DNA of 8,125 nucleotides, taken from JBEKYD01 sp049511335 (GTDB lineage Bacteria; Acidobacteriota; Terriglobia; Bryobacterales; Bryobacteraceae). The position numbers and the translations under genes are program-made. Shown here one piece after another: positions 1 to 5,484 of this stretch (position 1 is its first letter; each line of letters begins with the position of its first letter). The stretch is taken from assembly GCA_049511335.1 (NCBI GenBank), contig JBEKYD010000327.1:1-8125 (forward strand), in the 5' to 3' direction. The notes under the pieces were generated by a model. The model was given only the letters and a program-made list of their open reading frames with translations, was not told where the DNA came from and made no database searches.

Positions 1-149
1 TGTTTCAGAACCGGATGGCACTAACTACAGGTCGTGCGGAACCCGCGACTGGCTCAAGGTCGGCGTTCCGTCCTGTGCCATTGCACACGCCAGACCTCCC
101 GTGGAAATCGAGGCTAGCCCAAGCGTGTTTTGACCGCGGCCAGACTGGA

Positions 150-234
150 GCCGAGGTTGCAGTGTCGGCCAACTGGAGGCGAAAACGCCTACTCCACGCG
201 CCGTGGAGTAGGCCTTGGGCCTGCAACTGCCGGC
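150..234. repeat. Structured inverted-repeat element upstream of polX
   Basis: This roughly 85-nt stretch can fold into a nested rod. The outer stem is GCCG (150-153) with CGGC (231-234). Next come GTTGCAG (156-162) with CTGCAAC (221-227), and GGCCAA (167-172) with TTGGGC (215-220, one bulge). The terminal hairpin is GCCTACTCCACG (187-198) with CGTGGAGTAGGC (202-213), closed by only three bases. A smaller hairpin, AGGCG-AAAA-CGCCT (177-190), would compete with it. No T-tract follows on the plus strand; on the minus strand the terminal hairpin is followed by GTTTTC. It could be a terminator of an upstream gene, a dispersed intergenic repeat or a structured leader. The rest of 1-275 shows no gene I can support: the open frames there have no recognisable protein, and I found no tRNA. 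Confidence 0.55.
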
Positions 235-265
235 TTCGATTCGTCCCAGCTTACAATTGAATTTC

Positions 266-270
266 GGGGA
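266..270 (+). promoter_or_regulatory. Ribosome binding site fixing the TTG start of polX
   Basis: GGGGA lies five bases before the TTG at 276, a usual Shine-Dalgarno distance. It supports the TTG over the in-frame ATG at 324, which would remove the conserved start of the polymerase X N-terminal helix. A -10-like TACAAT occurs at 252-257, but I see no convincing -35 partner. Confidence 0.5.
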
Positions 271-275
271 CTCGC

Positions 276-2009
276 TTGGAGAACAAAGAAATCGCGCGCG
301 TGCTGGCGGAGACGGCCGACCTGATGGAAATTGCCGCTGAAGACTCGTTCCGCATTCGCAGCTATCGGAACGGGGCGGCGGCGGTGGAGTCCAACCCGGA
401 CCGGATCGAGGACATTCTGCGCAATCCGGAGCGCAAGGTCACCGACATTCCCGGCATCGGCAAGGGGCTGGCGGCAGTTCTGGATCAGATTGTCAAGACC
501 GGCTCGTGCGACCGGCGCGATCGGTTACTCGAAAAATTCCCGCCCACGGCGCTCGAGTTTCTGAAAATTCAGGGGCTGGGCCCGAAAAGCATCGCCCTCA
601 TCTTCGAGTACTTCCGCATCACCACCATCGATCAACTGGAAACCCTGTGCCGCGAGCAGAAGCTGCGCGAGCTGCCGCGCATGGGCGCGAAGCTCGAGGA
701 AAAAGTGTTGCGCTCCATCGCGCAATATCGCGTGCGCAGCGGCCGCTACCTGCTGAGCTATGCCGAAGCCATGGCCGACGAGCTCGCCGCTGTGCTCCGC
801 GCAGTCGATGGCGTGGAGGCCGTGACCCCCGCCGGGAGCTTGCGCCGCGGGCGGGAAACGGTCGGGGATCTCGATTTGCTGGTCACCGGCCCCCACGCGA
901 CACGCGCCCTCGAAACCTTCGTGAAGTTTCCGCGCGTGGAAGAAGTGCTGGGCCGCGGCGAAAATAAAGCCAGCGCCAAAGTGGGCCGCGAAGGTTTGCA
1001 GGTGGACGTACGCGCGTTGCCGCCCGAGAGCTTCGGCGCGGCCATGCAATACTTCACCGGCAGCAAGGACCACAACGTGGCCATCCGCACCCGCGCCGTG
1101 CGCATGGGTTTCAAGCTGAGCGAATACGGCTTGTTCCGTTCGAGCGACGACCAGCTCGTGGCCGCGGCCACCGAGGAGAGCATTTACGAAACGCTGGGGC
1201 TGCCCTGGATTCCGCCCGAGCTGCGCGAAAACTGCGGCGAAATCGAGGGTGCCGTCGAAGGCCGTTTGCCCGAGCTGGTCGAATTGAGCCAGGTGCGCGG
1301 CGACGTGCACATGCACACCACCGAGACCGATGGCCGCGCCAGCCTGGAGGAGATGGCCGAAGCGTCCCGCCAGCGCGGCTACGAGTACGTGGCCATCACC
1401 GATCATTCGAAGGCCCTCGCCATGGCCAACGGTTTGGACGAAAAACGCGCGGTGGCTTTCGCGAAAGAAGTGCGCGAACGAAATCGCGAGGGCAGCCTGG
1501 GAATTCGGGTGTTCTCAGGCATCGAGTGCGACATCTTAAAAGACGGCGCCATGGACTTGGCCAACGACGCCCTGGCCGAGCTCGACCTGGTCATCGGCAG
1601 CGTGCACAGCCACATGAATCTGGAAGCCGCGGAGATGACCGACCGGCTGCTGCGCGCGCTGGAGTGCCCCCATCTTCGGATTCTGGGCCATCCCACCGGC
1701 CGCATTCTGCTGCACCGCGATCCGTTCCCTTTCGATTTCGAACGCGTGGCTGCCGAAGCCGCGCGGCGCGGCGTCTGGCTCGAAATCAACGCCAGCCCCG
1801 AGCGCCTCGACCTTCACGGCGCGCTGATTCGCTCCGCCAAAGCCAGGGGCGCCCGCTTCACCGTTGCCACCGATGCCCACCACCCCAAGCACCTGGCCAA
1901 CATGCGCTACGGCGTCACCACTGCGCGGCGCGGCTGGCTCGGCCCCAAAGACATTTTGAATACGCTGGCGGCCGCGGATTTCGCCGCCGCGATTCACGCC
2001 AAATCATGA
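276..2009 (+). CDS. polX: DNA polymerase X with C-terminal PHP domain (PolX)
   Basis: Bacterial family X DNA polymerase of 577 residues, close to the ~570 of Bacillus PolX. Family members fill short gaps in base-excision repair and carry a Mn-dependent 3'-5' exonuclease and AP-endonuclease activity in the PHP domain. The 8-kDa-like region has two helix-hairpin-helix motifs, near residues 55-73 (DIPGIGKGLA) and 94-113 (QGLGPKSIA). The nucleotidyltransferase signature is GSLRRGRETVGDLD at 187-200, with D198, D200 and D244 as the metal-binding aspartates, and YFTGS at 259-263. The PHP domain (about 341-577) keeps all expected ligands: H345, H347, D352, H377, E417, H444, H472, D533 and H535. Both activities should therefore be intact. 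The TTG start is chosen because MENKEIARVLAETADLM matches the family N-terminus and GGGGA precedes it. The stop overlaps the next start as ATGA. Confidence 0.96.
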   Translation: MENKEIARVLAETADLMEIAAEDSFRIRSYRNGAAAVESNPDRIEDILRNPERKVTDIPGIGKGLAAVLDQIVKTGSCDRRDRLLEKFPPTALEFLKIQGLGPKSIALIFEYFRITTIDQLETLCREQKLRELPRMGAKLEEKVLRSIAQYRVRSGRYLLSYAEAMADELAAVLRAVDGVEAVTPAGSLRRGRETVGDLDLLVTGPHATRALETFVKFPRVEEVLGRGENKASAKVGREGLQVDVRALPPESFGAAMQYFTGSKDHNVAIRTRAVRMGFKLSEYGLFRSSDDQLVAAATEESIYETLGLPWIPPELRENCGEIEGAVEGRLPELVELSQVRGDVHMHTTETDGRASLEEMAEASRQRGYEYVAITDHSKALAMANGLDEKRAVAFAKEVRERNREGSLGIRVFSGIECDILKDGAMDLANDALAELDLVIGSVHSHMNLEAAEMTDRLLRALECPHLRILGHPTGRILLHRDPFPFDFERVAAEAARRGVWLEINASPERLDLHGALIRSAKARGARFTVATDAHHPKHLANMRYGVTTARRGWLGPKDILNTLAAADFAAAIHAKS

Positions 2010-2530
2010 AAATCACATCCTCCAAAAAAGTGTACGACTGCGGCCTGTTCTGGGTCAGCGAAGATAAGGCCTCCGATCCCAAAACCGGATTCCGCATCAA
2101 GCGCTCGGTAGTGCGCCATCGCGGCTCCGCCGTGATTATGGCCGTCGAGAAAAGCAAGATTCTGCTGGTGCGCCAGTTCCGCCTGCCCGCGGCAAAATAT
2201 CTTTGGGAATTGCCGGCGGGCCGATTGGATCCGGGCGAAAAGCCGCTCGTAACGGCCAAGCGCGAGCTGATCGAAGAGACCGGCTACCGCGCCCGCACCT
2301 GGAAAAAGCTGGCCGCGTTTTTTGTGAGCCCCGGTTACGTGGCCGAGCGCATGACGATTTTCCTGGCGACGGATCTGACCGCCGGCGAACCGCAACCCAT
2401 GGAAGACGAGCGCATCGAAACCCGCTGGTTCCCCGCTGCCGAGGTGGAGCGGATGATCGCGGCGGGCAAAATCGAAGACGCCAAAACCATGATTGGCTAC
2501 TTAACTTGGAAGAACGGCAAGGTCCGCTGA
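2006..2530 (+). CDS. Nudix hydrolase, ADP-ribose pyrophosphatase type
   Basis: A 174-residue Nudix hydrolase that probably cleaves ADP-ribose (or related nucleotide sugars) to AMP and ribose 5-phosphate in the cytoplasm. The Nudix box is complete at residues 72-94 (G72, E78, R86-E87, E90-E91, G93), including the Mg-binding glutamates. A proline in SPGY (P109) lies 15 residues after the box, the spacing typical of ADP-ribose-cleaving members such as NudF. The N-terminal beta-rich part (about 1-45) and LLVRQFR at 53-59 also fit the ADPRase subfamily. Its ATG shares bases with the polX stop (ATGA), so translation is probably coupled. A longer in-frame ORF runs upstream inside polX but is a shadow with no Nudix homology. 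Substrate assignment is inferred from motif spacing only. Confidence 0.93.
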   Translation: MKITSSKKVYDCGLFWVSEDKASDPKTGFRIKRSVVRHRGSAVIMAVEKSKILLVRQFRLPAAKYLWELPAGRLDPGEKPLVTAKRELIEETGYRARTWKKLAAFFVSPGYVAERMTIFLATDLTAGEPQPMEDERIETRWFPAAEVERMIAAGKIEDAKTMIGYLTWKNGKVR

Positions 2531-2546
2531 TCTCGAATCGCAAACC

Positions 2547-3626
2547 ATGACCACAGCCTCGAACTCCCCGCTCTTATTTGACCCGCTTGCTTTGCGCGGC
2601 GTTACGCTGCGCAATCGCATTGCCGTATCGCCCATGTGCCAATACTCCGCCGTGGATGGTTTCGCCAACGATTGGCACCTGGTGCATTTAGGAAGCCGAG
2701 CCGTCGGCGGCGCCGGATTGGTGGTGATGGAAGCCACCGCGGTAGAGCCGCGCGGGCGCATCACGCCGTTCGATATGGGCATCTGGAAGGACGATCACGT
2801 CGATTTCCTGGCGCGCATCGCGCGGTTCCTCCAGTCCCAAGGCGCGGTGGCCGGCATTCAGTTGGCGCACGCCGGGCGCAAGGCCAGCACGGCGCGTCCT
2901 TGGGACGGCGGCAAGCTTCTGGGCGAATCCGAAGGCGGCTGGCAGCCGGTGGCGCCGAGCGCCGTTGCTTTTCACGAAGGCGATCCCGCGCCGCACGAGT
3001 TGAGCGTTGACGAAATCCACGGCATTGTCGAAGCTTTCGCGGCAGCCGCGCGCCGCGCCCTGGCGGCCGGTTTTCAACTGGTCGAGATTCACGCCGCGCA
3101 TGGTTATCTGGCGCACGAGTTCCTTTCGCCCCTCAGTAACCGGCGCCAGGACCAATATGGCGGCTCGCTCGAAAACCGCATGCGCTTCGCGCTCGAAACC
3201 GTCGAAGCCGTGCGCGCCGTGTGGCCTCAAAATCTGCCGCTCTTCGTGCGTATCTCCTCCACCGATTGGGTGCCGGGAGGATGGGACATCGCCGATTCCG
3301 TCGAGCTCGCGCGCTGCCTGAAGCCGCTCGGCGTCGACCTGGTGGATTGCTCGTCGGGCGGTTCCTCGCCCGCGCAGCAGGTCCAGCTCGGCCCCGGCTA
3401 CCAAGTGCCCTTCGCCGAACGCATCCGCCGCGAAGCCGGCATTCGCACCGGAGCGGTGGGCTTGATCACCAGCGCCCAACAGGCCGAACAAATCCTGCAC
3501 GAGGAGAAAGCCGATCTGATCCTGCTGGCCCGCGAGTTTCTGCGCGACGCATACTTCCCGCTCCACGCCGCCCGCGAGCTGGCCGCGGAATTTCCGCCGC
3601 CGGTGCAGTATGCGCGGGCATTCTAG
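2547..3626 (+). CDS. NADH:flavin oxidoreductase, Old Yellow Enzyme family (YqjM-like)
   Basis: A 359-residue FMN-dependent TIM-barrel ene-reductase. Relatives use NAD(P)H to reduce activated C=C bonds of enals, enones, nitro compounds and maleimides; the physiological substrate is usually unknown. Thermophilic-like OYE features are visible: LRNRIAVSPMCQYS (21-34) with the redox-tuning cysteine C31, QLAHAGRK (105-112) for flavin contact, and HAAHGYL (182-188) with substrate-binding H182/H185 and proton donor Y187. SPLSNRRQDQYGGSLENR follows at 194-211, then R235 and GAVGLITSAQQAEQIL near 302-317. The C-terminal QYARAF keeps R357, matching the arginine finger that in YqjM reaches into the neighbouring subunit, so a functional dimer is expected. 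The usual phosphate-binding GR is AR here (A328-R329). It starts 16 bp after the Nudix stop with no clear Shine-Dalgarno, so it probably depends on the same transcript. Confidence 0.94.
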   Translation: MTTASNSPLLFDPLALRGVTLRNRIAVSPMCQYSAVDGFANDWHLVHLGSRAVGGAGLVVMEATAVEPRGRITPFDMGIWKDDHVDFLARIARFLQSQGAVAGIQLAHAGRKASTARPWDGGKLLGESEGGWQPVAPSAVAFHEGDPAPHELSVDEIHGIVEAFAAAARRALAAGFQLVEIHAAHGYLAHEFLSPLSNRRQDQYGGSLENRMRFALETVEAVRAVWPQNLPLFVRISSTDWVPGGWDIADSVELARCLKPLGVDLVDCSSGGSSPAQQVQLGPGYQVPFAERIRREAGIRTGAVGLITSAQQAEQILHEEKADLILLAREFLRDAYFPLHAARELAAEFPPPVQYARAF

Positions 3627-3646
3627 GCCACTCGCCAATGTTTGCC

Positions 3647-3701
3647 CGTGGCGCAGGGACTCATGCCTGGGACTCATGCCGACACGAGTGCCCGCGCCAC
3701 G
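3647..3701. terminator. Long palindrome with internal 13-bp tandem duplication, possible bidirectional terminator
   Basis: CGTGGCGC (3647-3654) pairs with GCGCCACG (3694-3701). Inside it, GGGACTC pairs with GAGT-g-CCC (3686-3693, one bulged g). The GGGACTC segment exists twice, at 3656-3662 and 3669-3675, because GGGACTCATGCC is tandemly repeated with a 13-bp period, so two alternative inner hairpins are possible. The element lies between convergent genes, 20 bp after the OYE stop and 49 bp before the pilZ stop, where a shared terminator would be expected. Only TTT follows on the plus strand, so Rho-independent termination would be weak. A REP-like dispersed palindrome is the alternative. Confidence 0.5.
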
Positions 3702-3750
3702 TTTCACCGATGAATGATTTAGGGTCGGGCTTGTGAGATGTCCGGGTTAA

Positions 3751-4194
3751 TTACGCGCCGCAAGCCGCCACTTTGACGGCAACCTTGCGGCAGGAATCGA
3801 CAAAGCGATAGAACGCCGGGTCCACTCGCACCACGGGTTCCGGCGCCCGCGCGACCCGTCCGTGGGTGCGGAACTCGTACTTATCGATCGAGCAAACGGC
3901 GCGTTTCCCCTCGGAGCGAAGCACCCTCCCGTAGGTCACCAAGCGCACCGGACACTTGTCGTCCAGCTTTACCGGCCAGGCGATCGAAAGCTCAATAAAC
4001 GTGTCGTTTTTCATGGGTTTAGTGACCAGAAACGCCACGCCTCCGCTGCCCAGGTCAATAGTGACGCCGTCTCCCGAGTCAATCACGATATCGTTTTCGA
4101 TCAGCTTGAACCGCATTTCCCGATGTAAGCCGAAGCGCATCTTTGTGCGCCGCTCGGTGATTGCCGGCACCGCCCTGGATTTCTGATTTTGCAT
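3751..4194 (-). CDS. PilZ domain protein
   Basis: A 147-residue soluble protein resembling single-domain PilZ proteins, which bind cyclic di-GMP and regulate motility, adhesion or polysaccharide output. The arginine motif is present as RRTKMR (R16-x3-R20). A beta-barrel region follows (about 24-105: EMRFKLIENDIVIDSGDG, then VTIDLGSGGVAFLV). The second motif, normally [D/N]xSxxG, reads D47-L-G49-S-G-G52, so the serine is glycine and nucleotide affinity may be altered. The C-terminus (about 112-147) is a short extension with three cysteines in the protein (C81, C101 and C135, plus C145 near the end) and no known motif. The ATG at 4194 is preceded by AGGAGGAG. An internal ATG at residue 19 would delete R16 and is less likely. 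The upstream co-directional gene ends about 210 bp away, so its own promoter is plausible. Confidence 0.75.
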   Translation of the reverse strand: MQNQKSRAVPAITERRTKMRFGLHREMRFKLIENDIVIDSGDGVTIDLGSGGVAFLVTKPMKNDTFIELSIAWPVKLDDKCPVRLVTYGRVLRSEGKRAVCSIDKYEFRTHGRVARAPEPVVRVDPAFYRFVDSCRKVAVKVAACGA

Positions 4195-4204
4195 TTCTCC
4201 GCGA

Positions 4205-4212
4205 CTCCTCCT
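4205..4212 (-). promoter_or_regulatory. Strong Shine-Dalgarno of the PilZ gene
   Basis: On the minus strand the sequence reads AGGAGGAG ten bases before the ATG at 4194. A second purine stretch, GGAGAA, directly abuts the start. The match to the anti-Shine-Dalgarno is the best in the window and suggests efficient translation. Confidence 0.65.
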
Positions 4213-4215
4213 AAT

Positions 4216-4248
4216 GGTCTGCGATCCATTTACTGCACGCCGCAGACC
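4216..4248. repeat. Inverted repeat in the pilZ leader
   Basis: GGTCTGCG (4216-4223) and CGCAGACC (4241-4248) form a perfect 8-bp stem around a 17-nt loop, directly upstream of the pilZ Shine-Dalgarno. In the pilZ transcript the hairpin would end three bases before AGGAGGAG, so it could affect ribosome access, or act as a DNA operator. The core GGTCTGC/GCAGACC is the same as in the REPIN-like element at 6593-6704, so a decayed relative is possible. Confidence 0.45.
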
Positions 4249-4283
4249 GAATCATTATCTTTATTTTTTCAATAACTTAACAG
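4249..4283 (-). promoter_or_regulatory. AT-rich candidate promoter region for pilZ
   Basis: This is the most AT-rich stretch in the window. On the minus strand it contains GATAAT (4259-4254), a reasonable -10, with TTGAAA (4272-4267) only seven bases upstream and no good -35 at 17 bases. The location upstream of pilZ and the base composition suggest a promoter; the exact boxes are uncertain. Confidence 0.25.
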
Positions 4284-4316
4284 CCGGGGCGAGAAGCGAA
4301 TGCCCACAGCCTGGAC

Positions 4317-4354
4317 AGCCCTGTAAAGGCGATGGACAGCGTCGCCACAGGGCT
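4317..4354. repeat. Bulged hairpin downstream of the exported-protein gene
   Basis: AGCCCTGT (4317-4324) pairs with ACAGGGCT (4347-4354). An inner stem GGCGA (4328-4332) with TCGCC (4342-4346) is separated by an AAA bulge on one side, giving 13 bp around a 9-nt loop. TGGACAGC occurs twice (4312-4319 and 4333-4340), once overlapping the stem and once as the loop. It lies 50 bp past the stop of the minus-strand gene at 4405. No T-run follows on either strand, so it is not a standard intrinsic terminator; mRNA 3'-end protection or a repeat is possible. Confidence 0.4.
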
Positions 4355-4404
4355 ATTCCATACCTAACACCACAGTCTTCCATTATGTCGCGGAGTGGAG
4401 GCCC

Positions 4405-5124
4405 TCAGGGAGCGGAAGTGATGGGAGTACGGCTGTGCGGTGTACGATGGAATACAGATTTGAAGTCGGGCCAGAACTCGCGCACGAAGTTGCCGATGGC
4501 GAAACTGCCCATGTTGGCGCTGCCCCAGCCGAAGATGGAGCGGGCGCTGCGCAGTTCCGGCGGGCTCCAAAGGGTGGCAATCGCCCAACTTCCGTAAGCG
4601 TTGGCGGCCACCGAGAAGGCGAAAATATCGTGCTCGCCGGGCCGGCGGGCTATCAACGTCCCTTTAATGACGTGGCCGGTCCGGATGAAGAAGTTCCTCA
4701 CTCCGAGCCGCCGGTAAGTGGTGTCTTCTTTGTCCAGGATTCGAACCCCGTCCTCAATGGCGGCGCCCACCACAAACTGGCCGTACAGCGACGCCACCCG
4801 TTTGCCCAAGCCAAACCGGTTGTCCGGCCATTCGTTCGGCCAGTCGTGGAGTTGCTCCATGAGCGCACCGGGCACCGTCGCGGTGAAAGCTTCCAAGGTG
4901 AACATGCGCTTCCAGAAGATCGCTTTGCGGGGGTTATTCGCCGGCGAAGCCGGTTGCGCCGGCACAACGGGAGCGCCGGCGGAGGCTGCGGGAGGCGCTA
5001 CTGCCGGTGAACTGGTTTCAGCGCGTAAAACCGGCGTTTCCATCGGCGCCGTTGCCTCTTGCGCATGGCCAATTCGGACCCACGCCAGTAAAGAGGCGCA
5101 CACGGCTAACAAGACTATTTTCAA
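4405..5124 (-). CDS. Exported protein of unknown function, acidobacterial-type family
   Basis: A 239-residue protein from the chosen TTG. Residues 1-21 are a clear signal peptide (MKIVLLAVCASLLAW core, cleavage likely after GHA). An Ala/Pro-rich linker follows (about 23-65), then a conserved-looking domain (about 68-239) with GLGKRVASLYGQFVVGAAIEDG, a TTYRRLG stretch and a C-terminal NFVREFWPDFKSVF. The pattern resembles a frequent acidobacterial envelope family with GFGKR, DPRYF-like and EFWPD motifs; I know of no assigned function, and this likeness is from memory. The domain has small-residue segments (FAFSVAANAYGSWAIATLW) that could be membrane-associated or beta-structured. An alternative GTG at 5148 adds eight residues (MLRRRIGF) but lacks a Shine-Dalgarno, whereas AGGAGAAGG lies nine bases before the TTG. 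A periplasmic or outer-membrane location is inferred. Confidence 0.7.
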   Translation of the reverse strand: MKIVLLAVCASLLAWVRIGHAQEATAPMETPVLRAETSSPAVAPPAASAGAPVVPAQPASPANNPRKAIFWKRMFTLEAFTATVPGALMEQLHDWPNEWPDNRFGLGKRVASLYGQFVVGAAIEDGVRILDKEDTTYRRLGVRNFFIRTGHVIKGTLIARRPGEHDIFAFSVAANAYGSWAIATLWSPPELRSARSIFGWGSANMGSFAIGNFVREFWPDFKSVFHRTPHSRTPITSAP

Positions 5125-5133
5125 AAAGCCGAT

Positions 5134-5142
5134 CCTTCTCCT
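5134..5142 (-). promoter_or_regulatory. Ribosome binding site deciding the TTG start at 5124
   Basis: On the minus strand AGGAGAAGG precedes the TTG at 5124 by nine bases. It falls inside the frame of the longer GTG-started version (codons 3-5), which suggests the GTG is not the real start. Confidence 0.55.
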
Positions 5143-5240
5143 CAGCACTCACGGGAGCGACCGACCGCTTAAAGCTCGCCGCTGACAAGTGACCGAACTT
5201 ATTAGAGCGTCGACAAAAGTTCCCGAGACGCGAACCTTGA

Positions 5241-5251
5241 TTGTAGTACAA
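5241..5251. promoter_or_regulatory. TTGTA-G-TACAA palindrome, possible operator
   Basis: A perfect 11-bp odd palindrome lies in the spacer upstream of the exported-protein gene, about 117 bp before its start. It directly abuts a small hairpin, CTCGCC-GGTAT-GGCGAG (5252-5268). The TGTA/TACA half-sites recall operators of BlaI/MecI/CopY-type repressors, but half-site order and spacing are not a clear match, so the regulator is unknown. The remainder of 5149-5279 holds nothing else I can support. Confidence 0.25.
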
Positions 5252-5279
5252 CTCGCCGGTATGGCGAGGGGAGTCAGGA

Positions 5280-5450
5280 TCACTGCTGACCTTCGAGGCC
5301 GCTCAATCTGCGCTCGTGGATCTCGGCAATGCGAGCCAAGGCGCGGATATTCTCCCCATCCTGCTGCGCCACGGTTTTGAGATCTTGAACGTCCCGCGTC
5401 AAGAGCTCAAGGCTCATGGTCAGTGCCTCAAGTCGTTCGTCAATCGTCAT
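5280..5450 (-). CDS. Small coiled-coil protein (56 residues)
   Basis: A short ORF reading from ATG at 5450 to TGA at 5280. The protein begins MTIDERLEALTMSLELLTRD and ends HERRLSGLEGQQ. Hydrophobic residues recur in heptad-like spacing (L7, L10, L14, L17, V21, L24, V27, then I35, L38, I41, I44, L49, L52), so almost the whole chain should be one amphipathic helix or coiled coil. There is no signal peptide or membrane segment. Very similar short proteins (MTIDERLEAL... with an ARIAEIHERRL-like end) are, as I recall, common in Acidobacteriota genomes, with no known function. It begins 34 bp after the glycosyltransferase stop on the same strand. No strong Shine-Dalgarno is visible (GGGGT near 5456), and TATACT (5470-5465) could be a -10. 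Acid/base-rich composition and an intact frame argue against chance. Confidence 0.72.
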   Translation of the reverse strand: MTIDERLEALTMSLELLTRDVQDLKTVAQQDGENIRALARIAEIHERRLSGLEGQQ

Positions 5451-5484
5451 GGCGTGACCCCATTAGTATAGCGTACGTATTTAA

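Noticed and set aside
150..234. Integron attC site
   Set aside because: The GTTGCAG/CTGCAAC arms do not fit the GTTRRRY/RYYYAAC core, and there are no neighbouring cassettes or integrase.
211..255. tRNA-like TTCGATT segment
   Set aside because: The flanking bases do not form a T-arm, and no acceptor or anticodon stems can be found around it.
15..260. Plus-strand open frame of 81 codons upstream of polX
   Set aside because: It has no recognisable protein features, runs through the folded repeat at 150-234, and has no ribosome binding site.
525..1406. Long minus-strand open frame inside polX
   Set aside because: It is an antisense shadow of the GC-rich polX gene; its His/Ala-rich translation matches no family, while the sense frame has all PolX motifs.
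2688..3707. Minus-strand open frame of 339 codons opposite the OYE gene
   Set aside because: It is antisense to a gene with complete catalytic motifs, and the translation has no domain signature.
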